Source of the DNA: Cloeon dipterum
Taxonomy: Eukaryota; Arthropoda; Insecta; Ephemeroptera; Baetidae
NCBI RefSeq assembly: GCF_949628265.1
Contig: NC_088787.1
Location: forward strand, 13,010,501-13,074,500
Reading direction: 5' to 3'
DNA length: 64,000 nt
The notes beneath the pieces are model-generated. The model worked only from the letters and a program-made list of their open reading frames with translations. It had not been told where the DNA came from and made no database searches. Position numbers and translations under genes: made by a program. Position 1 is the stretch's first letter. Each line of letters begins with the position of its first letter. This document shows positions 11,443-23,900 of the stretch, one piece after another.

Positions 11443-12036
11443 GGCTTCACACCCCTAAAATGCAATACATTTAGTAAAAACCTATTTAGTGCGCGAGTTA
11501 AAAGCCGAATTAAAAAATGCACAAATATTTGGACCACACGATAAACATGGAAGGGAAAAATTAATTTAGTAGAAGTAATACCGAAGTCAACTTTCATAAA
11601 ATATCAACAAATTATAGAATTAGACTAAAATATGCCAGTGAATATTAATGCACAGCAAACTAAATAAATAAACAAATAACACCAAGTGTAAACATTAAGT
11701 GTGTTATGTATCATAATTATCTTCACACATGGAGCCAGCTGAAGGGGACAAAAAATCAATTCACTGCTTTACTCACTATGTAATATCGTTTTTACTGTCT
11801 ATGTCTGGAAAAATTTACGACTTCAGCGGCTTGGCCAATTTAAGATGCAGCAGTTATGTGTACCAGTTTCAGAACAGCACGGAGCACGAGCAAACCGCAG
11901 CGCACAACAAAAACAGAAAGACAACGCCCCCTTAAATAAGCCGGCTTATTGGATAGATTTAATTGGCTGTGCCCCCACTACTCTTTGGGTTTTGCATTCG
12001 AGTGGCGCCAACAATTTCATCACTAATTGCAAGTAG

Positions 12037-12275
12037 TAGAGGGTATCAGCCAACCGCGCTGCGCCGCGCCAGCCGCCGATGAAAAAGGGCAAAAAATTAA
12101 AAAGTGCAGGAGAAAAATGTCTACCGATAAGCTTACTATCAAACGTCACGTTTAAAATATTGTCAGCCATGCCAGCCGTCGGTGAAAATGGCCAGCCGCC
12201 GCCGGGCAAAAAAATCGGCTAAAAGCCGGTCCCGTCAGTCGCCGCCTTGAATCTCGCGGCTGACTGAGACCTCTA
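12037..12275 (+). mobile_element. hAT-type MITE family A, copy 2
   Basis: Begins TAGAGGGTATCAG and ends CTGAGACCTCTA, with the family interior (CGCGCCAGCCGCC ... AAAATATTGTCAGCC). Flanking 8-mers do not match, so the duplication has decayed or an end was lost. It lies just upstream of the first carboxypeptidase exon I can define. Confidence 0.75.
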
Positions 12276-12586
12276 TTCCTGTCCTAAGCTACATGAATTA
12301 TCACAGATCACAGAAAAATGCGACAAAAAAAAGAAGTAGAGTAAAACTTTCAAAATTAATTAACAAGCATAGTAAAGAAGTTTTTTATCTCATCATGATA
12401 AAACTTTTTCCGATAAAAGATTTTATTTTAAGCAGATTTGAATAATTAAAAGGTTCTTTTGAAGTTATAATGGCTTAATTGTTCGTGATAACTTCATAAT
12501 TTGTTTTCGAATATAGTTAAAATTAAGGTTAAAAAAGCGTGTATATCAAACGCTTGCAATCCAAATACTCGTTACAATATTTTCAG

Positions 12587-15500
12587 GAAACTATCTGTCA
12601 GAGCTGCTTCAGAGCACTTTGAAAACTTCGCACATTGAAGGTAGTGCAGAATGGAAAGCGCAGCAGAAAGCATTGTCGCGCCTTCGAGAGCCCCGGGATC
12701 TGTTTGCTCTGAAAAAGGAGCCTTACACGCAGCAGATTCCGCGCTGGCCGATCGAGTGTCAGGTGCTGGAGCCTCAAGTCGAGCACATCCAATACAACCC
12801 TTCCCTTCCCGAACCCTACTATGTGCCAACTGGAAGGGAGCTGCAGCCGCGACCGGTCGGCGAGGAGGCTGGAACAGTGATATACGACTATAATCCCACA
12901 ACCTCAGTTTCCTATGTAATAAAATTAAACCTCGTCAAATCTGTTTGAAGCTTGGAATTTAATTATCTGCATTCTTCCAGTTTAGCAGAGCAGTCGCTGG
13001 TGGTGTCAAAGCAGAGCCTCATATCGATATTGAAGACAAGGAAAATTTTGATTTGCAATTCGAGTCCAGATTTGAGTCTGGGAATTTAGCAAAAGTTATA
13101 AATTAGTTATTAGGGAAAAGCACTACTGAAATCCTTATTCTAGGCCATTAAAGTGACAGAAACCTATTATGAATTGTATTTGAGGACCGACTTGTACACC
13201 TCCAGACACATGCAATGGTTCTACTTCCAGATTAAAAACACTAGAGCCGACGTCATGTACAGGTGTGCTGTGAAAAATAATTTAATTTTTGGGGGAGTTT
13301 GATGATGAATTTTATTACAGGTTGTCTATAGTCAATTTGATGAAGCAAGACAGTCTATACTTGCACGGCATGAGGCCGCTGATGTATTCCAGCAAAAAGG
13401 CTGAAATGAAAAAAATTGGCTGGCACAGAGTTGGTGACAACATAACCTACTTCAAGAATGATTTACAGTAATATTATACGCTGCTGTTGATTTCGTTACT
13501 GCAGCTAAAGTGTGTTTCTCCAGAAGGGAATATCGGACTGACGAAGAAGAGAGCCCGTGCTTCACCTTGACGTTCACTCTATATTTCCCGTATGATCAGG
13601 ACACAGTGTATATCGCTCATTGCTACCCATACACATATTCCACCTTGCAAGAATATCTTCTAAATTTACAAGTAACGTTGAAATTGCGCAAGATGCGGTA
13701 AATGAGAGTTTTCACGCGCGCTTCTTTTGCAGAATCACCCAGTCAAGTCTGAATACACAAAATTGCGCCTGCTATGCAGATCGCTGGCTGGAAATAACGT
13801 TTATTACTTGACAGTGACAGAGCCAGCCAGCAATGAAGAAAAGGTATGCTGGAAAATCTTGTTCTTCTGCTGCAGTTTTAAAAATACCTCTTTTTAAGAA
13901 AAAGAAGCCTGCAATCGTTGTGACAGCCAGGGTTCATCCTGGAGAAACGCCGTCCTCTTTTATGATGAAAGGTCTCATTGACTTTTTGACTGGAAACTCT
14001 GCCCCCGCGAGGGTATCAAAATAATGGCACGAGTTTGGAATGATAATAACGCTGTAGTTTCTGAAATTAGGAACTGCGTGCAAAATTCATATTCAAGCTC
14101 ATTCCAATGCTCAACCCGGACGGAGTAATCGTAGGCAACAATCGGTGCTCACTGACTGGCAGAGATTTGAACCGGCAATATCGCACAGTCATCAGGGAAA
14201 CCTATCCACCAATTTGGCACACCAAAGTGCTTCTTCGCAGACTCAGCGAGGACTGCGGCATCGCCCTTTACTGCGACCTCCACGCACATTCCAGGAGGCA
14301 CAACATTTTTATTTATGGATGTGAAAGCAGGCGCCCGGGCGACACGCCACTCCAGGAACAAGTCTTCCCACTGATGATGAGGAAAAATTCGCCTGATAAG
14401 GCAATCAAACAAATAATAAGATTTTAACTAGGAAAATAAAATATATCTCACGATGGAATGAGATATTTTCCAAGATTGTACGTATACGGCCAGGAATTGA
14501 AATAATTTCTAAAATTCAATGGAGAAATGATCATATTTCTTTATTAAATTATTTTGTATTTCCTGCAATATTATCTTAGAAAAATAATTTTTTTCGATTC
14601 AAACATTTTAAAAATTTTTCTACTGGCTAGAATAAAATTACAACTTCCACAAACTGTAGCATATATGTGCTATTATATTACACTGGAAATTATGTAATTA
14701 AATTAATACCTATATGTGCCAATTCCAGTTTTGCTTTGAGAGCTGCAAGTTTCGCGTGCAACGATCCAAGGAGGGCACTGGCAGGGTGGTCGTGTGGATG
14801 ATGGGGGTGCCAAACAGCTACACGATGGAAGCCTCCTTCGGTGGTTCCACCCTGGGGTCCAGGTGCGATACCCACTTCTCTATGTCCGACTTTGAGGGGT
14901 TGGGCCGGTGCTTCTGTGAAACTTTGCTCGACTTCTGCGACGATGAGCCGAGCAAGGAAAGGCTGAGGGCAAAAATTATCGACAGACTCTTGAAGGAAGG
15001 TTCCAGTGCTGATGAGCCGCTCAATATCAATTTGTCTGATTATTCCAGGTGCGTTCATTTACATATAATTGCGATTCCTACATAAAAAACATTTTTTAAC
15101 AGTGACGAAGGAGACACTAGTTCCGCTTCTGACGAAGAGAACGAAATGGATGGGAAAATGACAAGATTAGCCTTACCAGATCAGCCCAGAGACTCTTGGT
15201 GCGACGGTGCTAGCAGAGCTAAAGAAGAGGATCCAACGCAAAAGGAAATAAGCCAAGCAAAGATCACTAAGCAGGTACAATTATTGAAGAGTGGGTATAG
15301 TATTTCGGCATAATAGGAGAAAGAACAGGCGGATGAAAGTGTCACGATCTCTGGAAAAATTCTGACGCCTCGTCGCCTTTCCCTGCGAATGCCAAGGGCT
15401 ACAGTAGACTTCACTGACTCGGAAATTCCTCTGTGCGAGGAGCGTTCCAAATCAGCTTCGTCTTCAATCAGACGGCACAGAAGGAGGGAATGGATTAAAA

Positions 15501-16245
15501 GGTTCAACGGCCAACAGCCCGCGATCGACCCAAGGGCGAAGGAAATGCCTCCAGAACTGATCGTTGTCCAGGCACAGGTGATCAACTAAATGTTTTAAAT
15601 CATTTTGTTAGCTCCAATAATAATTACAGGTGTACGAGTCTAGTTTTGATTTTGGCGATGCTAACGTGCCAGCTGCCAAAGAGACCGTGACAGAGAGTTT
15701 AAGTTTACCCAGCATCTCCAAAAATGCATCTGCAACGCAAGAAAGGCACAGATCAGGTTCATTTCAACAGATGCAATCAATGCCAGCATACAGGCACGTT
15801 TCTTTAATTTTGGTCTGAATGTTATCTTAAAGAGAAACTACATTTCAGAGCATTTTATGAATCGCGTAAGGTTCTGACTCAAAGAAAAGCAGTAGAAGAA
15901 AAGTTAATGCCACCGCAAAGTCCGCCTTCAAAATCAAAACCGAAATTGCAGCGGCAAAAGACAATCCGAAAGAGCAGTAAAGACGAAACAGAGCTCAGCA
16001 CCCCAAAAGCCGAAGAGGCCGTTGCAAAGGCAGCAAAGCGGGGCGCTAAACTAAGGGCCAAATTAAAGAAGGCCAGCATCGTTTCTGTGGCCGTCACGAG
16101 AACAAAACAAATAGCGGAAACGGTAGTCAAACTAGATCCGCAGACCAAAATTATTAAAGCGACCACTGCCACGGGCCAAAGGGTGCCTTCGCCAGGCAAG
16201 AAGAAAGGGAGGAAAATTTCCAGAGGACAGTCAACTGATTTCTAA
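12587..16245 (+). CDS. cytosolic carboxypeptidase 2/3-like (AGBL2/3), 5' exon missing, two frame breaks
   Basis: Exons: 12587-12915, 12981-13094, 13144-13262, 13321-13467, 13524-13671, 13733-13844, 13899-14012, 14071-14400, 14729-15048, 15103-15273, 15317-15577, 15630-15793 and 15849-16245. Landmarks match CCP2/3: [39 protein letters not shown], the zinc motif [23 protein letters not shown], the third zinc ligand in [12 protein letters not shown], and [12 protein letters not shown] with the catalytic Glu. The family removes glutamates from tubulin side chains in the cytosol or cilium. The basic, low-complexity tail after residue about 600 is poorly conserved. Oddities: an extra T in the run at 13800-13803 shifts frame after CRSLAGNNV; a missing A near 15240 creates a TAA; two introns use GC donors (14401, 15794). 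The initiating exon upstream of 12587 was not found. It is either a decaying gene or contains two homopolymer errors. Confidence 0.8.
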
Positions 16246-16326
16246 GGGGCCACATTATCAATTTTAGAGACACCATTTAGAACGTTCATATTTGTGTCTA
16301 GGAAAATGAAAAGTAGAGGAAATCAC

Positions 16327-16332
16327 AATAAA
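16327..16332 (+). terminator. polyadenylation signal AATAAA for the carboxypeptidase gene
   Basis: AATAAA about 80 nt after the TAA at 16243-16245, with correct strand and spacing. Confidence 0.5.
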
Positions 16333-16339
16333 AAATTGT

Positions 16340-17980
16340 CTTTTAAGGCATGTAAGAATGATTTAATTCTCTAATTTTATAAAACAGTTTAGGTACAAAA
16401 CAATATATTCTTTAGTCGGAAAGACATTGTCATATATTTCGATGGCCACTTTTGCACACAAGAATACCACCAGTAGTTATTTCTGTGAGTCGGTTCATCG
16501 GGTCAAACATGGTTTGATACAAGGCAGGTTAGGTTATTTCTTTTGAAATCAGTGCGAGAAACATACGCTCATTAAGCAGTCGCAGCTAACAACGAATATT
16601 AACAAAGAAAGTGATTGATGAACGGTTTCCACGTGTACTGTAATATCTGCCAGTCACTGATCAGATTTCGAAAGTAAAATTTAAAATGTCAGATATACTT
16701 TTTAAAACTTTTAAGCTCAACTACATCAAAAATCCAAACTTTCGGTGACCATTTAGAATTCGGCGCGGTCCAAATGACGCCTCTAACAAACGCACAGATC
16801 TCTTTAAAGATGGACTGACAATCCTGGCATCAACACGTAGTTAACCGTAAAATGTACTACAACATAATTAGCAAATCTGTAAGGAGTTGTACCTGAGGTT
16901 TAAAAATTAAGAATAACTTTTTAATATTAAGCACATCACTTTTGAAGCTCGTTGAAAATTGCAGCATTTCAATCAACACAGTAGGTCATTTTTGATATGC
17001 GTTGTGTTCAAATACCCCTGTTAACTTTGCGAAAAAGAGAAAGGCACGTTGTCCTGCGTTGTTTGAATATACATATTCACAATATTGACGTTTCTTCAAT
17101 ATATATAACTACGCAACAATTATTTTCCTAAGGATGCGGAGGTAGATAACAGAATATTATTTTAAAATAAAACTACATGAACCAACTAACATTAGGAGAG
17201 GAATAGGCCATGGCACAAATTTGCTTCAGTCGTTTTGGCCACTTATCAAGACAGGGTGCAGTCAGGCTTTGGCATTGCGTTATTCTAAATCAAAAATTCC
17301 CAAGGCGAACAGTAGAAACATTTACAATTTTAATGCCAACCGGATACATTCTGCAAAAGGAAGCTGTCATCCCTAGGAAAGACACTAATTTACCGCTTTT
17401 CACCGTTCCAGAGTTGTGCTTTACAAGAGGAAAAATTCATCAGTTGCTTGAGCCCTTCCAAAGCCACCAACAGATAGACTTTCGACCACCATAGACTTTC
17501 GATTTTAAGCCACTTCCGCTGCGATTTCAGACTCAATCTAGCCACTGTGCATTCTCCGCTTAATATGATTTCTCTTGACACGCTGTAAACCAAAATCGGT
17601 TAAGCCTGACTATTTTTTGAAATAAAAAATCTACTCTCGTGTTTCTACAGCAAATGACTGGACTAATTTTAGATTTCAGCACGTCTTAAGAAATATCTCT
17701 AGAGGCAGAATGCAAAGCAGCAGAATTGAGTCTGAATTCACTGAGTAAGTTAATTAAAATCAAAAGTATACAGTGGATTCCAACACCAGCTTGCCCAACT
17801 GGTGAATTATTTGGATATTTTTTTATCCAAGTTACGGTTCAATTTAATTCGCTTCAAATAAAACAGACTCGCAGCGGGAGTAAATTTAGTTTACTGAAAA
17901 AAAATAAACTTAGTTTGGCTGAGGATCGCTCTTCTCAAATACCATTTTTTTTTTGTACAAAGCTGCCAATTGGTTGTGCC
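16340..17980. other. convergent intergenic / 3'UTR region
   Basis: Lies between the 3' end of the plus-strand carboxypeptidase gene and the 3' end of the minus-strand LRP6 gene. The part next to 17987 is probably LRP6 3'UTR. The 94-codon plus-strand ORF at 17210-17494 has no recognisable homology. No repeat with clear ends was seen. Confidence 0.4.
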
Positions 17981-17986
17981 ATCCTC

Positions 17987-20900
17987 TCAACAAGGAGAGT
18001 GATCCGGCGAAGGCGGGGGTGGCAGTGGCTGAGGGCTGAAGTACGACCTCTCGGTGCACGGCGAAGGTGGGTGCGACATGTCACTAAAATAATGCGACCG
18101 CGGGGTCGGCGGGGGTGGTGCCGGTTCCGAATCGTACTCTGAGCCGAGTTTCGAGTTTGAGTACGCGTATGAGTCGCTTTCATCACACACATCCGTGCTG
18201 CATGGAGTGGGCGGCGGCGGTTTGTTGATGGAGCGGTAGTGTCGGTACGGCCGCCGACTGCTCGTGCCTGAGTAGGCTGAGCAGCAGTGACTCTCGACGC
18301 ACACAGAGCGCGGATCCGTGACAGGACTCGGGGGAGGGTTCAGAGTTTCTTGAGGGTAGCCGGCACCTGAGGGGGTCGAACTCGACCCTCCGGAGCTGGA
18401 AGCGCCGGTCAGCCGAGACCGGTCGTAGCTGAGGGCGGACATGCGGACTGCTTCGCCAGGACGAACGCCGCCCATTTTGCGGTTGTGTTTGGACAAGGGG
18501 GTTTGTTGCTGGGGGACTTTATGGCCTCGGGGCTTTGGCGCTAGAGGATTTGTGGCCTCCAGGACGTCTGGGCGAGACGCGTTGGCGGAGTTGTTGGAGG
18601 GGCATCGGCAGCGCAGATACGATACTATGCTGGATATTGCGACTGTGGCGATAAGTCCAAAAAATAATCCCAGGATGTAAACTGTTGTACTGCTCGATTT
18701 AGTCGCCTGTAGATCAAACATGAGATGATCAGCGGCAACGTTTTTGAGTTAGCTCTTTCATTAAAATTAATAAGGTTCATTTCTAAAAAAACTATTAATC
18801 ATATAATTATAATAAAGAAAAAATAAATAAAGGAGATAAGTGAATATTTAATTTTAAAGAGACGCCGAAACTTGACGGAACGATAAATTTAAGGATTTTT
18901 CCAGCAATGGGGATGAGGTCCATTTTTAATTTGCAAAATTTCAGTGAAAAGAAGCTGCAAAGATTGTTCTCACAAGCACATTCCTTAGCACCTCCAAAAT
19001 CCTGATAAAATTTTCAATTGGTGATATTTTTAACACAGTTGAATATTACTCATAATTCAATAAATTCACCACAAAATTAAATGAAGCATCCCTTAGAGTC
19101 TCCTTGTCCGAATAATTATTATTGCAAATAAGTCAGGTAACTTCATTCCCATTCATCCCTTCATCCCAACATTCAATATAACAAAAGAAAATACAAATGA
19201 ATTCAACTTTATTTGAATATATATAGTATTTTTAAAGTATTAGAATATTAGTAAAAACTAGAGAGGTCTCAGCGAGCCGCGCTGCGTCGCACCAGCCGCC
19301 GGAGAATAAGTCAAAAATTAGTGCAGGAGCCAAAATGTCTTATAGCTATTTTGGCCGTACAGCACTATCAAACTTGACGTTTAAAATATTGTCAGCCACG
19401 CCAGCCACCTGACAAAAAAGTTGGCTAAGCCGGTCCCACCAGCCGCCGCCTTAAATCTTGCGGCTGAGACCTCTAGTAAAATGAAGTGACCTCTCAATCA
19501 AGACAATTTAAGTGTGATTTTAAGAATTGAGAAAACTCATAGAGTATGGCAAGCAAAAAATGACTTCTTCCTTACGCTTTTCATTGGGCAGTTGTGGACT
19601 GCTTCATCACTCCCGTCAGCACAGTTCGCCACGCCATCACACACATGTTGATGGTCAATGCAAGCAGAATCACAGCGGAATCCACCATCCGGACAGCAGT
19701 CGGTCTCATCTAATGCATTAGGACAATGTGGTACTCCGTCACATCTTTTGAGTTTGCCTGCGACAAGCACTTGGGTCACAAGAGTGAATGGTTGAATGGT
19801 CATTGCATTACTTATGCAGCGTCCACCTTGGCAGCTGAATTCATCAATCTTGCAAGCGGGACAGTTAAGCTCATCACTTTGGTCTTCGCAGTCAACCTGT
19901 CCATCACATATCCACGCAGTGGGAATGATACTTTTTCCTGAGTTTTGGCAAACAAAAGTCTCTTTGTCGAATTCTACAGCGTTCTCGCATAATCTTCTGT
20001 CTTCTCCCAAGGAAAACCCTAGGGGACACAAGCATTGCGGGCTTTTGTTCTCTCCAAGAACACAGATGTGTGAGCAGCCTCCACCATCCACACACGGGTT
20101 GGGGTCCTGATATTGAAAGTCAATTAAAGACAGGTAACAAAATGCCAAATGAGGGACCAACCTCAGGCAAAGGCGTAAGCACCGCCACAATGTCTGTCAT
20201 GTAGATTTGCCGGGCGATGACTTCCTGCTCACCCTTACGTAGCTTGTGAACTCTTTTGATGTACTGATGGAAGGAGTCGACATAGTAGATGTAATTTCCC
20301 AGCACAGCTAATCCAGTTAGCTGGTGGATGCCTGACACCAACTGATAGGGATTGCTGCCTAGAAGATCAGCACTAAAAATGTATTCCTGGTAGGCATAAA
20401 AAATGAGATCAGCCTCTGAGTCGACAGCTAGTCCGGTCAGGTTGTTCAACCCGGTTACAATTTCCAAAGTATTGCGCCCGTCAAGTCTGGATCGCATTAT
20501 CCTCGGAACTGAACCATGATCAGTCCAAAATAGCAATCTGCAAAAAAATTGTTTTTGATAATTTTTTACCAATACAGGAACCAAACTGATGGAGTAATGA
20601 TATTCCACGATTCATGCGATCATTGTGAGCATGAATCTCGCAGGGTTGCATTCGCTTACCATCCGGTTTTTTTTAACCACTAGTTTTTAACGGTTTTTAC
20701 AACTCCATTTTTACCAATTTCTTGAGCAACAAAAGCAAGATATGAATTTTTTCCATTTTTCCCCTAGGGAAATCTTAAATTTGCGGTCGGAGTAGTCAAT
20801 ATTTCCTCTAACATGAAGATTTTTTTCTTTTAAATTGTCATTTCCTGCCTCTATTTCTCCCAAAAATTTCTCTCTGGCAATTTTTCAAGCCAATGTCATG

Positions 20901-23900
20901 AGCAAATAATTAGAAAATTATTGAAAACTGAGGTGCAAACATTGCCCGCAAGAAACTGGTGAAAATTGAAAAAAAAGGTTTTTTACCACTGCACTGTATT
21001 TTTTTTAAATGTGCTGCTTTTTGTAACGCTGGAATCTCGCTATTTCAAGACATTTATGAGGTCATCGCAAACCGCATAATTTCGCACATATAAAACTGTT
21101 TAGTTTGCTGAGTGTTGGTGTCCATTTGACTTAATTTCAAATACATTTAAGTAAATGTATTTGAAATTTCTCAGTCGAAAATTATATTTTTGGTAATTTG
21201 GAAAAATTAGTTTTAAAACAATTCTATGTCATTTTAAATTGTTATTCATTTGAAGTGAATTTCAGCAAATTAAAAATGATAATAATTTAACTCTTTCAAT
21301 TTTGTGGAAAAACTGCCAATTTTATGAATACATATTTAAATATATCGTTTCTCCGGTTTCTCCTTAAAAAAAACATTTTAAAGGAAATAGTTTAAATTTA
21401 AGTACTATAAAGGCAAGAATTGGTTGCAACAAATATGCCAAAGAGTCTACCATAAGCCAAGAAATCACAGTATAAAACCAAGGAAAAGTCTAAACAGACC
21501 ACCATATCCCGACTATAAAAAAAATTCAAAATTTGACAGCCCTGGTATGTAAAGAATAAACTAGGAACATGTTGTTCTGGTTCCAGATAAATTGCACAAC
21601 TTTCAACAACCAAACGCGAATTTCCTTGTTGCAAGAAAAGGGCAACAATCATGAATCAATTCGACAAATAATATTTGGGTGTTTGTTGAAAGATGCGCCA
21701 TAGTAACGTGACCAGGACGATGCATAAGAAAGTTTAACTCACCCTCTTTTGGAGTGGATGGCCAAGTAACGCGGCTTTTCATTTTCAACCTTGACCACGG
21801 TTCCTACATAGGTGCCATCTGGTTTTGTAACATTTATCGAGTTACTTTCCGAACAAGTCCAAAAGATGAACCCGGAGTAAGGATCCACAGCCAAATCGTA
21901 TGGAAAAGCTTTTTCTTCTGGTGGGATGACGAAAGTTAAATTTTTCCCAGTGCTTAAAACTTTTTTAATGGTAGGGTTTTTCCCATCCACCCAGTAGATC
22001 CACTGTCTGATAGGGTCAAACTCCAATGCTCTGACGTTCCTCAGGGAATGAATTGGCATTTGCACGAACGGGTACTCGTACTGGTTTGGGCTCAGCCTGA
22101 CAATGACATTCTTCTGGCTGTACAGCAAAAAATTGCGCGGGGCTGAAAGAAATAGGTTTTGTGAGAAGCGACCAACCAAACGGGCAATCTACCAACTTAC
22201 GGACACAAGTGTTGTTGACCAAAGTATAGTGCGTGGGGCAACTGCAAACATAAGCGGTGTGCGCTTTGGGAGCTACGTATTCTTGCTCAGGCTGCACAAG
22301 GCACAGGTGGGAGCACCTGCGATTGCTCGCTTCACACTGATTCCAATCACCTTGTCTTGACGCGTGGAAAATGTGAATGTCTGTCACGCGTTCTAGTTTT
22401 TCGTGGATTTTCGTTCTGTTGAGACCTGTTATTTTGTTTGCTCTAGATATATCTCCCGTGGTCCAGTCGGTCCAGTAAACAAAATCCTAAAATGTATCAA
22501 ACGGTTAAGCTGATCTTGTGCCAACATTGCTTGCATTTTACCCGGTACTGCGTCAGTCCGAAGGGTGTTTTCATATCGGTGTCAATGATCACGCGTTTAT
22601 TATGTCCCGAAAGATCAGAACATTCAATAGCAACCGTGTCTAGAGCTGCCCAGAAAAGTAAATCGTCGACGAAATCAATTGTCAGACCATTAGCGCGGCC
22701 AATGTTGTTCAAGATCGTTTCCCTTATTGATCCATCCATGAAAGTACGTTCAATTCGACCTGGTTTTCGCCAGTCGCTCCAGTACATGTAACTGAAACAC
22801 AAGTCGCGTGTTTATTTAGTGTTTTATTCCATCTTGAAAATCTGCTCAGCACATCCCCAGGTCCGACTAACACCGCGAAGCGAATAACGCTCGAGCTCAG
22901 TGTGACCGTCTTGTCACATCCCAGCACTGAAGTCTTTGATCAAAACAACAGACACTGAAAGGGAGTGAACTAGAGAGGATTCCAAGACAGGAAATGGAAA
23001 CAGGACAAGAAAATATTTTTCTGGAAAAGGACAAGACAGGAATTTTGTTTCAAAACAATTTCAATCTTGTTCTATATTCTATATTTATCTCATATATATC
23101 AGAAAAACATTTGAAGACAAGATAAAATTGCATTTTAATGCTGTTATACGACGTTATTTTCTTTAATGGGCCTATATGTTTAGCCTAAAAAGTGTCTACG
23201 TCTTAAATTTTCCTAAAAATCTTATTTTAAAAACATAGCCCTAGCATAGAAATTATTATTTTTTATCCTAATATTAAATTGTTAAGACCAATTTGTGATA
23301 TGGAATTTTAATTAAAAACAAAAGAAGGGGAAAAACAGGAATATAGCGGACAGAACAGGACAGGATAAAAAAAATCAAATTTTCAAACAGGAACAGAAAA
23401 ACCTTTCTTGAATACTCCCTTGAATACGAACACCAGCAAGTGGCGATTGCAAAATGCTCAAATAAATTGTTTTGACACTCTGAGGAATGCCTAATTTTGT
23501 TCAGAAGCTTACCCATCTCTGGGATTGAGGGCCAGACTCCTGGGCTCATCGATATTTTCCCAAACAAGCACCTTTCTTGAAGATCCATCAAGCCTGGAAA
23601 CTTCTATCGTCTTTTTACCCATGTCGACCCAATAGATGTTGTGGGCGATCCAATCGACAGCCAATCCTGTGCAACCAACGTCAAGCATTCTTTTGGCGTT
23701 TCTAGTTTTCATACCTTCAGGCTGATCGAGTCCATACTCTATTATTTTTTCCACGTTGGATCCATTCATGTATGCCTTGAAAATTGCTTTCATCTGCACA
23801 TCAGTCCAGTATATTTTCAAGTCACGCAGAAAAAAATCAAGAGCACTAAAGCAAAACAAAATTAATCCAATGTGGAGAAAGTTCAGGGATTGACTTGCGT

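Noticed and set aside
17210-17494. 94-codon plus-strand ORF between the carboxypeptidase and LRP6 genes
   Set aside because: No recognisable domain, no splice or promoter context, and it lies in the likely 3' region of two convergent genes.
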